A stretch of DNA of 64,000 nt from Bacillus sp. EB01 (GTDB lineage: Bacteria > Bacillota > Bacilli > Bacillales > Cytobacillaceae), in assembly GCF_000613125.1 (NCBI RefSeq), contig NZ_HG964497.1, forward strand, positions 1,690,958-1,754,957, read 5' to 3'. Below, one piece after another: positions 25,725 to 34,239 of this stretch. The notes under the pieces are model-generated. The model saw only the letters and a list, made by a program, of their open reading frames with translations, was not told where the DNA came from and made no database searches. Made by a program: the position numbers and the translations under genes. Numbering within the stretch: position 1 is the first letter of the stretch; every line of letters starts with the position of its first letter.

Positions 25725-26714
25725 CTATTTCCCGATGAACATTTGTGTCCAGTGGTTGCTGTTTTGCAGGAACCCTACCCCGATATGGGTGAATTCCCTG
25801 TTCAAAATGTTTCGGCGGTGTCCTTCGGAGTTCATCCAAGCTTGTACCACTTCTTGAGCAGATCGCTGTCCTACAGCGATATTTTCACCTGCAGTCCGGT
25901 ACGAAACGCCGAAGTCGCGCATCATATCAAACGGTGACCCATATGTTGGGCTTGTATGGGAAAAGTAATTGTTTTGTGCCATGTCTAAAGATTTTCTTTG
26001 AGCAACACCGCTTAGCTGTGTATCAGCCTGTAATGGCGGGAGCCCATTCTGCTGGCGCTGGACGTTCGTTAAGTCAATTACTTGTTGGGCCATTTGGCTA
26101 ATTCCAGGTCCTGCAGCAGGCTGCTGGCGATTCGTTGTTTGTTGCTGTGGTAATTGAGCTGTACCTTGTTGTTGTCCCAGTTGTGGGTAAAAGCCCTGCC
26201 CCTGTTGTCCGGCACCTGGCAGTTGTCCCTGATTCGTTACCGGAGGCATTGCCCCAGGTATTAGCTGTTGGTTTTGCCCTTGTTGGTTTATTGCACGGTT
26301 TTGTTCGTCCATTCGTACAAATTGGTATTCTGCTGGACGGATCAAAACTGGTTGTGTGTGAGGGTAATTTCTACTCGACATGGATGTTTGGATGCTGGAT
26401 AAATCATTGCGGCCAAACCAGTTTCCATTGTCGTTTCGTTTTCCGTTTTGCTTTCCATCTCTCCTGTCATTTCCAAAAGTGTCTGAACGTCCTTCACGGT
26501 CATCATCGTTATGACCTGGGTCCCATTCCTCGGTTAATAGCCCTTCATTATCCATTCCGAAGAAGTCATTGTTGTTGTCCCTATCCCCATTGTTCCGAAC
26601 ATTGTATGCGCCTGTTCCATGATCAGTTGCATTGTCGTTCCCATTATTGTTGCAGGCGGCAAGGCCGAATACAAGAAGTGCGGCCATTGCTAGACCAATT
26701 GTTTTCTTTATCAA
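25725..26714 (-). CDS. CAP-domain (YkwD-like) lipoprotein
   Basis: Extracellular lipoprotein of 329 residues. TTG start at 26714 (GGGGGC 7 nt upstream) and signal IKKTIGLAMAALLVFGLAAC with lipobox LAAC. Residues about 20-205 are low-complexity, first rich in N, D and G and then in Q and P. The C-terminal CAP/SCP domain (about 205-329) has YFSHTSPTYGSPFDMM, GENIAVGQ, VVQAWMNSEGHRRNIL and HIGVGF, all family landmarks, including the His and Glu of the CAP cavity. Related Bacillus proteins (YkwD, SafA-region proteins) occur in spore formers. A longer in-frame extension to 26813 lacks a ribosome site and would bury the signal peptide. Confidence 0.85.
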   Translation of the reverse strand: MIKKTIGLAMAALLVFGLAACNNNGNDNATDHGTGAYNVRNNGDRDNNNDFFGMDNEGLLTEEWDPGHNDDDREGRSDTFGNDRRDGKQNGKRNDNGNWFGRNDLSSIQTSMSSRNYPHTQPVLIRPAEYQFVRMDEQNRAINQQGQNQQLIPGAMPPVTNQGQLPGAGQQGQGFYPQLGQQQGTAQLPQQQTTNRQQPAAGPGISQMAQQVIDLTNVQRQQNGLPPLQADTQLSGVAQRKSLDMAQNNYFSHTSPTYGSPFDMMRDFGVSYRTAGENIAVGQRSAQEVVQAWMNSEGHRRNILNREFTHIGVGFLQNSNHWTQMFIGK

Positions 26715-26889
26715 ACGAATAGCCCCCTTTGCTTTCAAGTTATGGTACTCCTTTAGTTTCCGGCTTCCGTACTCAAATATGAATGGTAATATCCTGTAGT
26801 TGGCAATCCCCATACAGTTAATAGCGGGTTTTGTATAAAAGGGAAGGCAGTGGGAAAAATTTTAATATGAGGCTTATGGAGGTTACGGC

Positions 26890-27270
26890 ATGGAAAACAT
26901 TCATTCGGTTCGGCTGACGTCTGCTGAAATCTCGCAGCTCTGGGGGGCCTATATCTACATCAATTTGTTCAGTGATGTACTGAGGGACGAGGATATACCC
27001 GCACCCATGACCTGGGATACCGAAGTGACCTCGAATACGGAAGCCGTTTTTTCTGATAAGCTGATGATGCACCTTGAGAATGATTTAACTACGATTGAAA
27101 TTGGTTTTTACGGGATGAGCCTTTCGTTTAGTACGCGCAGAGCCCTTGCTTCCATGTATCAAAGGCTGTCAGCTGAAATCCAGCTATATACGGAGGATGG
27201 CGCTGAAATATTAATCAAGCACAGTTGTTCGAATCCCCGCCCAAAACCGTCGACCGTAATGAACTGCTAA
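26890..27270 (+). CDS. DUF3231-like protein, apparently with an internal deletion
   Basis: 126 residues with GGAGG 7 nt before the ATG. The start (RLTSAEISQLWGAYI) and the later VTSNTEAVFSDKLMMHLENDLTTIEIGFYGMSLSFSTRRALASMY (about residues 46-90) look like parts of one DUF3231 half-domain. In the family these are separated by some 30 more residues, which appear to be missing here between SDVLR and DEDIPAP. DUF3231 proteins are usually two such halves, so this is at most a shortened half. Function unknown. Family call is from memory of the pattern. Confidence 0.45.
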   Translation: MENIHSVRLTSAEISQLWGAYIYINLFSDVLRDEDIPAPMTWDTEVTSNTEAVFSDKLMMHLENDLTTIEIGFYGMSLSFSTRRALASMYQRLSAEIQLYTEDGAEILIKHSCSNPRPKPSTVMNC

Positions 27271-27500
27271 AGCAAAAAAGAAATAGTATAAATGCCTTGG
27301 TTTTAAAGGAGCCGGGGCTTTTTATATTTGCCTGAATATAGTCGGAAAGGTGAACGAGAAAACTGCAATTCCTCAGAATGACATTTTTTCGAGAAAAGCG
27401 GGTAAAAGAATAGGCAAAATACTCATTTTAAGATATGATAACAAAATGATGTTTTAGCGCATAAAAGCGTAAAAGTATAAGTGTTTAGGGGTGCAATATA

Positions 27501-28877
27501 TTGGACGAAAAAACTAACATGAATAACCCTTCAAACCCAACCGGTAGAAATGAGGATCAATTGAAGCGAGGATTAAGTAATCGCCATATTCAGTTGATTG
27601 CTCTTGGCGGGGCTATTGGAGTTGGACTTTTCTACGGATCCAGCTCGACGATAGAACTAGGCGGCCCCGCCATACTGCTATCCTATGCTGTGGGCGGTTT
27701 TGTTATCTTTCTGATTATGCGAGCGCTTGGGGAAATGGCGATTGCCAATCCTGTATCTGGCTCATTTAGTGAATATGCGAACAAGTATCTTGGAAGATTT
27801 GCCGGCTATGTTACTGGCTGGACTTACTGGTTCAACTGGGTAGTAGTCGGCATGGCCGAAATTACCGTTGTCGGAGCATATATCCAGTACTGGTTCCCAG
27901 ACATCCCCTCTTGGGTGACTGCTCTTGTTGTGCTTGCGGTGATGACCGCTATCAATTTAATCAACGTAAAGGCATTTGGTGAATTTGAATTCTGGTTTGC
28001 CATGATTAAAGTCCTTGCTATTATCGGATTAATCGTGGCCGGGCTGGGCATCATCCTGTTCGGTTTTGGCAATGGGGGGAATCCAGTAGGCTTCAATAAC
28101 CTCTGGGCTCATGGAGGCTTCATGCCCGAAGGTCTAACGGGAGTTGTTCTTTCTCTTGTCATGGTCATGTTCTCATTCGGAGGAATTGAATTGATCGGGC
28201 TGACAGCGGGTGAAGCAGAGAATCCGAAGAAGACCATTCCATCAGCTATCAATAACGTTATCTGGAGGATTTTGATTTTTTACATTGGCGCGCTAGGTGT
28301 CATCATGACCCTCTATCCATGGAACAAAATTGGTACAGAAGGCAGCCCGTTCGTACTTATTTTTGATAAAATCGGCATGCCTGCCGCTGCGGATGTCATA
28401 AACTTTGTTGTTCTGACTGCTGCTCTTTCGGCGTTCAACAGCGGCATGTATGGGACAGGCAGAATGCTCTTTAGTCTTGCTGACCAGGGAAACGGCCCGA
28501 AGCTTTTCGGGAAGCTCAATAAACATGGCATTCCGGCAAGGGGAATCTTATTCACGTCAGCGATTCTTCTTATCGCCGTTTACCTGAATTACGTTGTGCC
28601 GGAAAAGGTTTTCTCCTATATTATGTCTATTGCGACAATTGCTGCGGTGACAAGTTGGACAATCATTCTCTTGACCCATATAAAGTTCCGCAAACTAACA
28701 GGCGGCGGCAAGCATTTCAGGATGCCTTTCCATCCAGTTTCTTCTTATCTTGCTCTGGCACTGCTAGCTGTTGTTGTCATTTCAATGGGCTTTATTGAAG
28801 GAACTTCTGTGGCCTTACTGGTTGCACCTATTTGGTTTGCGATCATGGCGGCTGGCTATTTTATAGTGAAAAAATAA
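27501..28877 (+). CDS. Amino acid permease (APC family, AapA/ProY-like)
   Basis: Twelve-helix amino acid/H+ symporter of 458 residues. The classic first-helix motif is present (LSNRHIQLIALGGAIGVGLFYGS), as are YWFNWVVVGMAE, MFSFGGIELIGLTAGEAENPKK and the LFSLADQGNGPKLFGKLNKHGIPARG loop. This is the group containing proline, asparagine and D-serine/alanine permeases, so substrate is open. TTG start at 27501 after GGGGTG. A strong terminator follows; monocistronic. Confidence 0.88.
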   Translation: MDEKTNMNNPSNPTGRNEDQLKRGLSNRHIQLIALGGAIGVGLFYGSSSTIELGGPAILLSYAVGGFVIFLIMRALGEMAIANPVSGSFSEYANKYLGRFAGYVTGWTYWFNWVVVGMAEITVVGAYIQYWFPDIPSWVTALVVLAVMTAINLINVKAFGEFEFWFAMIKVLAIIGLIVAGLGIILFGFGNGGNPVGFNNLWAHGGFMPEGLTGVVLSLVMVMFSFGGIELIGLTAGEAENPKKTIPSAINNVIWRILIFYIGALGVIMTLYPWNKIGTEGSPFVLIFDKIGMPAAADVINFVVLTAALSAFNSGMYGTGRMLFSLADQGNGPKLFGKLNKHGIPARGILFTSAILLIAVYLNYVVPEKVFSYIMSIATIAAVTSWTIILLTHIKFRKLTGGGKHFRMPFHPVSSYLALALLAVVVISMGFIEGTSVALLVAPIWFAIMAAGYFIVKK

Positions 28878-28888
28878 CTCATCTATTT

Positions 28889-28936
28889 AAGTCCTTGTGA
28901 AGGTTCCTCTCTTGAACCTTTGCAAGGACTTTTTAT
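28889..28936 (+). terminator. Rho-independent terminator of the permease gene
   Basis: AAGTCCTTGTGAAGGTTC pairs with GAACCTTTGCAAGGACTT (one internal mismatch) and is followed by TTTATT. Confidence 0.85.
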
Positions 28937-29036
28937 TGCGCGATTCTTTTCACACAATTGACAAACTCTTCTGTAAACAATTAAAGCCATTCAGCTAGAA
29001 TGATGGTGAATGTATATATAAATGGGGTGTAAAGTG

Positions 29037-29915
29037 ATGAAAGGTAACCGTCTGATTGCATGGTTGACTATCTTTATTATTTTGTTAGCTGCTCTTGCTT
29101 CAGCCTGGGGAATATTTTCAGGTGAAGGCGCGGGGCCTCATCCGTATAAAACCGTATCCGGTGAGATAATTGATCTTTATGGAAAAGGGTTGTACAAACA
29201 TGATTCTGTTTCGGGGGCAGAACAGGAGATTGCCCAAGATATTGTCACACTTGTTCTGGGAATCCCGCTTTTGATTGTTTCCCTTTTTCTTTCGAATAAG
29301 GGGCTTTTGAAGGGAAGGCTGTTACTTGCAGGCACCCTTGGCTATTTTCTTTACACCTATGCTTCGTACTCCTTTCTTTCGGCTTATAATCCATTCTTCC
29401 TCATCTATGTACTTCTAATGTCTACAAGCTTCTTTGCTTTTACTCTAACATTGACTTCCTTCAACACCAACGCACTGGCCGCGCGTTTTAAGGAAACGAT
29501 GCCGGTCCGGTTTTTAGGCGGCGTACTGATTTTTCTGGGGTTTGCAATCGGATTGATGTGGATTGGCAGGATTGTACCCTCATTGACCGGGAGAGTGGTA
29601 CCGGTAGGGCTTGACCATTACACCACCCTCGTCATCCAGGCACTTGACCTGGGTTTTGTGGTTCCTATCGGAATAGTTGCGGGATGGATGTTACTGAAAA
29701 AAAGGCCAACAGGATATTTGCTCGGGCCTATAATCATTATTAAAGTTATGACACTGTCGACTGCTGTTACAGCGATGGCTGTTAGGATGTTTATAGCTGG
29801 AGTGACTAGCAGCCTGGCTGAGACGGGCATATTTGCCGTGATTACTTTGTTGATTGCGGCTTGCTTGTATCTTGTCCTTTACAATGTGAAGGAAGTGGAA
29901 GGTGATTTCGTGTGA
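29037..29915 (+). CDS. Integral membrane protein of unknown function
   Basis: About 292 residues with some eight hydrophobic segments: one at the N-terminus, an extracytoplasmic loop to about residue 65, then seven more. I do not recognise the family; the sequence YKTVSGEIIDLYGKGLYKHDS in the loop might help a search. The ATG at 29037 is chosen over 29022 because GGGGTG lies between them. It overlaps the next gene by 4 bases (GTGA), so the two are translated together. Confidence 0.6.
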   Translation: MKGNRLIAWLTIFIILLAALASAWGIFSGEGAGPHPYKTVSGEIIDLYGKGLYKHDSVSGAEQEIAQDIVTLVLGIPLLIVSLFLSNKGLLKGRLLLAGTLGYFLYTYASYSFLSAYNPFFLIYVLLMSTSFFAFTLTLTSFNTNALAARFKETMPVRFLGGVLIFLGFAIGLMWIGRIVPSLTGRVVPVGLDHYTTLVIQALDLGFVVPIGIVAGWMLLKKRPTGYLLGPIIIIKVMTLSTAVTAMAVRMFIAGVTSSLAETGIFAVITLLIAACLYLVLYNVKEVEGDFV

Positions 29916-30391
29916 ACACATTGATTCTTTATGAATCAAAACATGGAACAGTGGCCCATGCAGCATCTATTCTTACTGAGAGTCTTAATGGGGAAGTGGT
30001 TGCTGTGAAGCTATCAGATGGTAATATTCCGCCTCTGGCCGGCTTTGATGCAGTTATTCTGGGCGGATCCATTTACTTTGGAAAAATCCAAAAGACGATA
30101 TCGCGTTTCATTGCTAAGAACAGGCAAGAGCTTCTTGGAAAAAAGCTTGGCTTATTCATTTGTGGGGCGCATCCAGACCAGAAGGAGCGGGAAAAGGAAC
30201 TTCAGCTGGCGTATCCGAAAGAGCTGATGGTGCAAGCGGCAGCTGCTGATATTTTAGGCTATCAAATCCATATCCAAGACCTTAACCGCCTTGAGGCTAT
30301 TATTGTCAAATCTATCTTGGGACTGAAGGAAGATAAAGATGGACTTGATAGGGGAAGAATTGAGGCTTTTGCACGAAAGATGAACAAATAA
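29912..30391 (+). CDS. Flavodoxin-domain protein
   Basis: Soluble FMN-binding protein of 159 residues. The phosphate loop is YESKHGTVAHAA (about residues 7-18), and the flavin-flanking GGSIYFGKIQ is at about 51-60. It resembles HemG/flavodoxin-type reductases such as menaquinone-linked protoporphyrinogen oxidase, without enough evidence for that reaction. It is the second gene of a two-gene operon, overlapping the membrane protein gene by 4 bases, which suggests that the pair forms an electron-transfer unit (inference). Confidence 0.75.
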   Translation: MNTLILYESKHGTVAHAASILTESLNGEVVAVKLSDGNIPPLAGFDAVILGGSIYFGKIQKTISRFIAKNRQELLGKKLGLFICGAHPDQKEREKELQLAYPKELMVQAAAADILGYQIHIQDLNRLEAIIVKSILGLKEDKDGLDRGRIEAFARKMNK

Positions 30392-30395
30392 GAGA

Positions 30396-30428
30396 AAAGG
30401 CTGGCACCTTTATAAGGAGCCAGCCTTG
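30396..30428. terminator. Bidirectional terminator between flavodoxin gene and brnQ
   Basis: AAAGGCTGGC / GCCAGCCTT stem with an A-rich left flank (T-rich on the minus strand) between convergent genes. Confidence 0.7.
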
Positions 30429-30436
30429 TTACTTTC

Positions 30437-31765
30437 TTATGAAGTTTTCAGGTTTTGCGGCAAAGAGCCCGGTTCTTTTTTTCCGCTAAAGGCTAAGCCT
30501 ATCAAAGCGCCAACAATGGCTGGAACAACCCAATCCATGCCAGCTGATGCAAATGGCAATGCGTTCCTAAAAGTCACCAGTGGGCCAAGGTCAAGGCCGA
30601 ATGTGGTAAGCCCGCTAATAGCCGCGAACACGCCAGTTAGTAACATCGATGTCCCGTACACCATGCGCGGATTCCGGAAATAACGGTGGAAGAAGCTAAG
30701 TGTAACAAGGACAATAGTTAACGGATAAGCAGTAACCAAAAATGGTACGGAAACCTTCAGGATTTGTGCAAGTCCTGCATTGGAAAGGATAAACCCAATC
30801 AAGGTGATAGCTGTAACGACAGCCTTGTAGCTAGCCTTTGGGATAACCTTAGAGAAATATTCACCACAGGCGGAGGTTAGACCGACAACTGTTGTAAAGC
30901 AGGCCAGGGTGAAAATCAACCCGAGAAGTGCTGTTCCTGGTTTGCCCAAAACGAGAGTCGAGGCGGTAGCGAGAAGCTCAGCACCTGATTCGAATGGACC
31001 GCTTTCGCCCATTCTCGCGCCTACCCAACCAATCGATACATATACCAGAGCAAGCAATGAACCTGCAATGACTGCAGCTTTCATCAAATAGCTAGTAAGC
31101 TGCTTTTCGTCTTTCACACCATGCTGTTTGACAGCAGTGATGATTACAATCCCGAAGGTAAGGGAAGCTAGAGCATCCATTGTGTTATACCCTTCAAGGA
31201 AGCCTTTGAAAAATGCGCCGGTATCATAGCCGCCAGATGGAGCAAGAAGGGAACCATCGAGCTTGACGAATCCTACTACACAAAGGACGACGATGGATAC
31301 AAGCAATACGGGAGTAATCCAGCGACCCATATATTTTTGCATCTTGTCTTGGTTTAATGCAGTGAAAAAGGCAACAAGGAAGAATAATGCCGAGTATACG
31401 AATAATGCGACTGTTTGATTCATTGTATCTGGTGCGAACGGCAAAACGCCCATTTCAAACGCAACGGATGCATTTCGCGGAATCGCAAGGAATGGACCGA
31501 TAGAAAGATAAACGACTGCAATGAAAACCGCACTGAAGACTGGGTGAACACGATTACCCATTTCTACTGCACCGCCTTTAACCCGTGCAACTGCAAGGAT
31601 CACAAGTAGTGGAAGGCCAACAGCGGTAAGTACAAATCCAGCCATCGCAAGCCAGTACGATGTACCGGAAAGAGCCCCAAGGAAAGGAGGGAAAATTAGA
31701 TTGCCTGCTCCAAAAAACATAGAAAACAACATAAAGCCAATAAACAACGTGTCAAACTTTTTCAT
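30437..31765 (-). CDS. brnQ: Branched-chain amino acid carrier BrnQ
   Basis: Twelve-helix Na+ or H+-coupled importer of 442 residues for isoleucine, leucine and valine. The N-terminus DTLFIGFMLFSMFFGAGNLIFPP and ITTVVG-like region (CFTTVVGLTSACGEYFSK) are diagnostic of the LIVCS family. A T-box leader with an apparent Ile specifier lies upstream, which fits import on isoleucine shortage. Monocistronic. Confidence 0.93.
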   Translation of the reverse strand: MKKFDTLFIGFMLFSMFFGAGNLIFPPFLGALSGTSYWLAMAGFVLTAVGLPLLVILAVARVKGGAVEMGNRVHPVFSAVFIAVVYLSIGPFLAIPRNASVAFEMGVLPFAPDTMNQTVALFVYSALFFLVAFFTALNQDKMQKYMGRWITPVLLVSIVVLCVVGFVKLDGSLLAPSGGYDTGAFFKGFLEGYNTMDALASLTFGIVIITAVKQHGVKDEKQLTSYLMKAAVIAGSLLALVYVSIGWVGARMGESGPFESGAELLATASTLVLGKPGTALLGLIFTLACFTTVVGLTSACGEYFSKVIPKASYKAVVTAITLIGFILSNAGLAQILKVSVPFLVTAYPLTIVLVTLSFFHRYFRNPRMVYGTSMLLTGVFAAISGLTTFGLDLGPLVTFRNALPFASAGMDWVVPAIVGALIGLAFSGKKEPGSLPQNLKTS

Positions 31766-31834
31766 TTCTCTAATTCTCCCTTTCTTTTTAGAAGTAGTGC
31801 ACTGTGATGGTACACAATACGGAAATTATTTTGA

Positions 31835-32105
31835 AAAATAAAAAACCCGCCCCCGTTATACAGGGACGAGTTAATGAACTCGCGTTACCACCCTTATTCC
31901 GCAACACCAAAGATGATTGCGGCGCTCAGCCAACGTACAAACATACGTCTTCCTTGTAACGGCGGAAATCCCGTCAAAGCTTACTTTTACTTCAGCTTTG
32001 CATCTCGGAGATGATATTCGGATAGGCACTGGACACCGGCTTTCACCATCTGCCGGCTCTCTGGGGAACAGTCTTCCTAGCTTACTCTTCTCGTCATCGA
32101 TTTCA
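31835..32105 (-). promoter_or_regulatory. T-box riboswitch (isoleucine-type) controlling brnQ
   Basis: The minus strand carries the T-box core AGGGTGGTAACGCGAG (about 31893-31878). Stem I landmarks upstream are AGAGAGCCGG and GGTGAAAGCCGG, followed by AATATCATCTCCGAG, where ATC (Ile) is in the specifier position. Downstream the terminator arm CTCGTCCC/GGGGCGGG is followed by TTTTTTATTTTTC (31860-31835). Uncharged tRNA-Ile should favour the antiterminator and switch brnQ on. Confidence 0.92.
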
Positions 32106-32354
32106 TTTTTTAAAAATAATTTAAACATAATCTATCAGAGAATTCAGGAAGGTGTCAACATCTTTTTTAGACAATTTGAAAAATTGCTCCTCTTCAAAAA
32201 TACCTTAGGAGAGGGGGAAAGCTTATTTATCAATCATGTAAGCGTTCCCTATCAGGTTGTATTTTCCAACAAGAAAGTGGACTGAGTCATGCATTCATTA
32301 TTTTTAGTGAAATCTAAGGGTAGGTACAAGTTGAAAGTTTGTCTTTTAGTTTGT
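32106..32354. other. Region between the T-box and the exonuclease gene
   Basis: About 250 bases holding the brnQ promoter side and the 3' end of the exonuclease transcript. I see no gene and no clear terminator. Confidence 0.5.
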
Positions 32355-33086
32355 TTATCTCAACCTTGAAAGCTCTGAGTAGATGTCGCTCAAGGTCCTA
32401 TACCCAGCATCGATTGCCTTTTCAAGGTAATAAGACCAAACCTGGGCTGCCAGCATTGCGTCGCCTAGAGCATGATGTCGGCCTGCTGGCTCAATTCCGC
32501 ACACCTTACATATATCCTCAAGTGTAGTTTGTTTGTAGGCAGGATTGAATAGGCGAATTAAAAAAGAAGTATCGATAATTCGGTGGCGAAAGGATATTTT
32601 TAGCGATTCTCTGGCCATCTGTTTCATGAACGCTTGTTCATGCTGTGAATGATGGGCAATTAGGACGTTGCTTCTGACAAACTTATAAAAATCAACCAGG
32701 ACATCAGCAGGAAGGGGTGCATGTGCTACATCTTCATTCGTAATGCCAGTTAGATTAACAATGACGGGCGAGAGCTGACCTTCATGATGAATTAAAGAGT
32801 AAAACTTCTCCGAATCCACAATAGTCGACCCAACCATTTTGATGGCCCCGATCGAAATGACTTTATCACCTTTATCAGGAAAGAAGCCCGTTGTTTCAAG
32901 GTCAAAGGAAACTGCCTTTAGGGAAACAAGGGGAGTACCAAGTACATCATGATCTTTCATTTCTTTGTCAAGCTGCCTTAATAATGAAATATGCCTTAAA
33001 TCCTGCTCAGTGGAGGCTGCTGATAGTCCTTTTGCCCGGTGGGAGGATGTTCTTCTGAAGTAGTTGAGGAAATCATTCATTCCCAT
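32355..33086 (-). CDS. DnaQ-like 3'-5' exonuclease
   Basis: DEDDh-type exonuclease of 243 residues. ExoI is FDLETTGFFPDKGDKVISIGA (DxE, about residues 63-85), ExoII is FVRSNVLIAHHSQHEQAFM and ExoIII is RHHALGDAMLAA, with the catalytic H and D intact. The region before residue 60 is not part of the nuclease fold. The ATG at 33086 is 8 nt after AAGGAA, and the gene overlaps the DUF294 gene by 14 bases. In other bacteria this pair often lies beside acetate permease genes; here the neighbours are amtB and tnrA. Confidence 0.88.
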   Translation of the reverse strand: MGMNDFLNYFRRTSSHRAKGLSAASTEQDLRHISLLRQLDKEMKDHDVLGTPLVSLKAVSFDLETTGFFPDKGDKVISIGAIKMVGSTIVDSEKFYSLIHHEGQLSPVIVNLTGITNEDVAHAPLPADVLVDFYKFVRSNVLIAHHSQHEQAFMKQMARESLKISFRHRIIDTSFLIRLFNPAYKQTTLEDICKVCGIEPAGRHHALGDAMLAAQVWSYYLEKAIDAGYRTLSDIYSELSRLR

Positions 33087-34062
33087 GGCGGGATTCCTTT
33101 TCAATCAGTTTTCTGACCTTCTCAAACAAATGGACACCATCCAGAAGAATTGCCCGTAGTTCTTTTTTTTGATCCTTCGTAAGCTTCCCTGGATGCAAAT
33201 AATGTTCCGCTTCATAGTTTTCATGGCCGCCGAAGGCTAGCCGGAAATCGAGTAGCTTTGAAAATCTGCATTCATAGTAAATTCGTTCACTGGCTGAAAG
33301 GATACTGTCTGGCAGCCGGCGAAACCTTCCGATTGTTGATGTTTCAGCGATTTCTTCATGGATGGCAAGGATTCTAGCACTGTTTATATAGGGGAGGAGC
33401 CCGGTTTCCTTGATGTTGATCATACCTGTGAAAGGTCCATGGGTTTCAACAAGAAGTTGCCCAAGGACCCCAACCCCCTTTTTGATATGCATTGTGTTAT
33501 TTATAATCCTGGGAAGGAGCTGTTTCTGGTGAATTGAATGGAATACAACTCTCTTTAATTCTCCAAGCAAGTCTTCGTTACCAGCTAGGCTTCTGGAATC
33601 AAGAAATGTAAGCAAATGGCGGATTGTTTCCCAGGATGCTTCCTCTGTCCAATATTCAACCTGGTTCTGCCAGTGAGCCAAGGAATGGCACCACATTGGG
33701 TTGCTTGCCATAACATTGCCATCACATTTAGGATAGCCAACCTCAGTTAAGCCCTCGGTAATCTCTCTGCCGAGCGTAAGGAAGTACCCTTTTACGTTCT
33801 CTCCCCCGTCGACGAAAATAAGCCCGTGGTCCTGGTCGCTCCATATGCCCTGTTCGCATCGGCCTGCGCTCCCAAGGACAAAAAATGAAAAGGGGGAAGG
33901 GGCAGGGCCTAGTTCCTGGGCAACTTTTTCTATCGCAAGCCATACGACCTGTTCCATAATAGTGTTATTGAGTTTGGCGAGGGTTGTATTTGAGTCCAGC
34001 CCTGCCATCATTATTTCGGTCCGGTATGATCTGATTTTTTCATATATGCTGCCGTTGGCCAT
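33073..34062 (-). CDS. DUF294 putative nucleotidyltransferase
   Basis: Protein of 329 residues with a GlnD-like nucleotidyltransferase motif: LGSAGRCEQGIWSDQDHGLIF (about residues 63-83), where GS and DxD would bind metal and nucleotide, followed by a C-terminal DUF294_C-type helical domain. Unlike many relatives it lacks CBS domains. It may modify a protein or nucleotide. Directly upstream of, and overlapping, the exonuclease gene, so co-expressed. The PII-uridylyltransferase resemblance and the nearby nitrogen genes are suggestive only. Confidence 0.78.
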   Translation of the reverse strand: MANGSIYEKIRSYRTEIMMAGLDSNTTLAKLNNTIMEQVVWLAIEKVAQELGPAPSPFSFFVLGSAGRCEQGIWSDQDHGLIFVDGGENVKGYFLTLGREITEGLTEVGYPKCDGNVMASNPMWCHSLAHWQNQVEYWTEEASWETIRHLLTFLDSRSLAGNEDLLGELKRVVFHSIHQKQLLPRIINNTMHIKKGVGVLGQLLVETHGPFTGMINIKETGLLPYINSARILAIHEEIAETSTIGRFRRLPDSILSASERIYYECRFSKLLDFRLAFGGHENYEAEHYLHPGKLTKDQKKELRAILLDGVHLFEKVRKLIEKESRHGNE

Positions 34063-34189
34063 AGTGACAGCCCTCCTTGAGCTATTAAAAAAACCTTCTA
34101 TTAGTTACTGCTCAGAGCTCCTCGTAATGTCTCTTTTGGATTAATTAAACACTTCTACCTGTAATTAATGCACATTAACTTTTAGCTCA

Positions 34190-34220
34190 AAAATGGCGGT
34201 CCCTGCCAAGGGAACCGCCA
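34190..34220 (-). terminator. Rho-independent terminator of amtB
   Basis: On the minus strand GGCGGTTCCC pairs with GGGACCGCC and is followed by ATTTTTGAGC, about 20 bases after the stop codon. Confidence 0.85.
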
Positions 34221-34239
34221 TATGAATCTTTTGGGGTAC

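Noticed and set aside
31871-32128. Minus-strand frame of 85 codons upstream of brnQ
   Set aside because: It lies entirely within the T-box leader, whose RNA structure explains the sequence.
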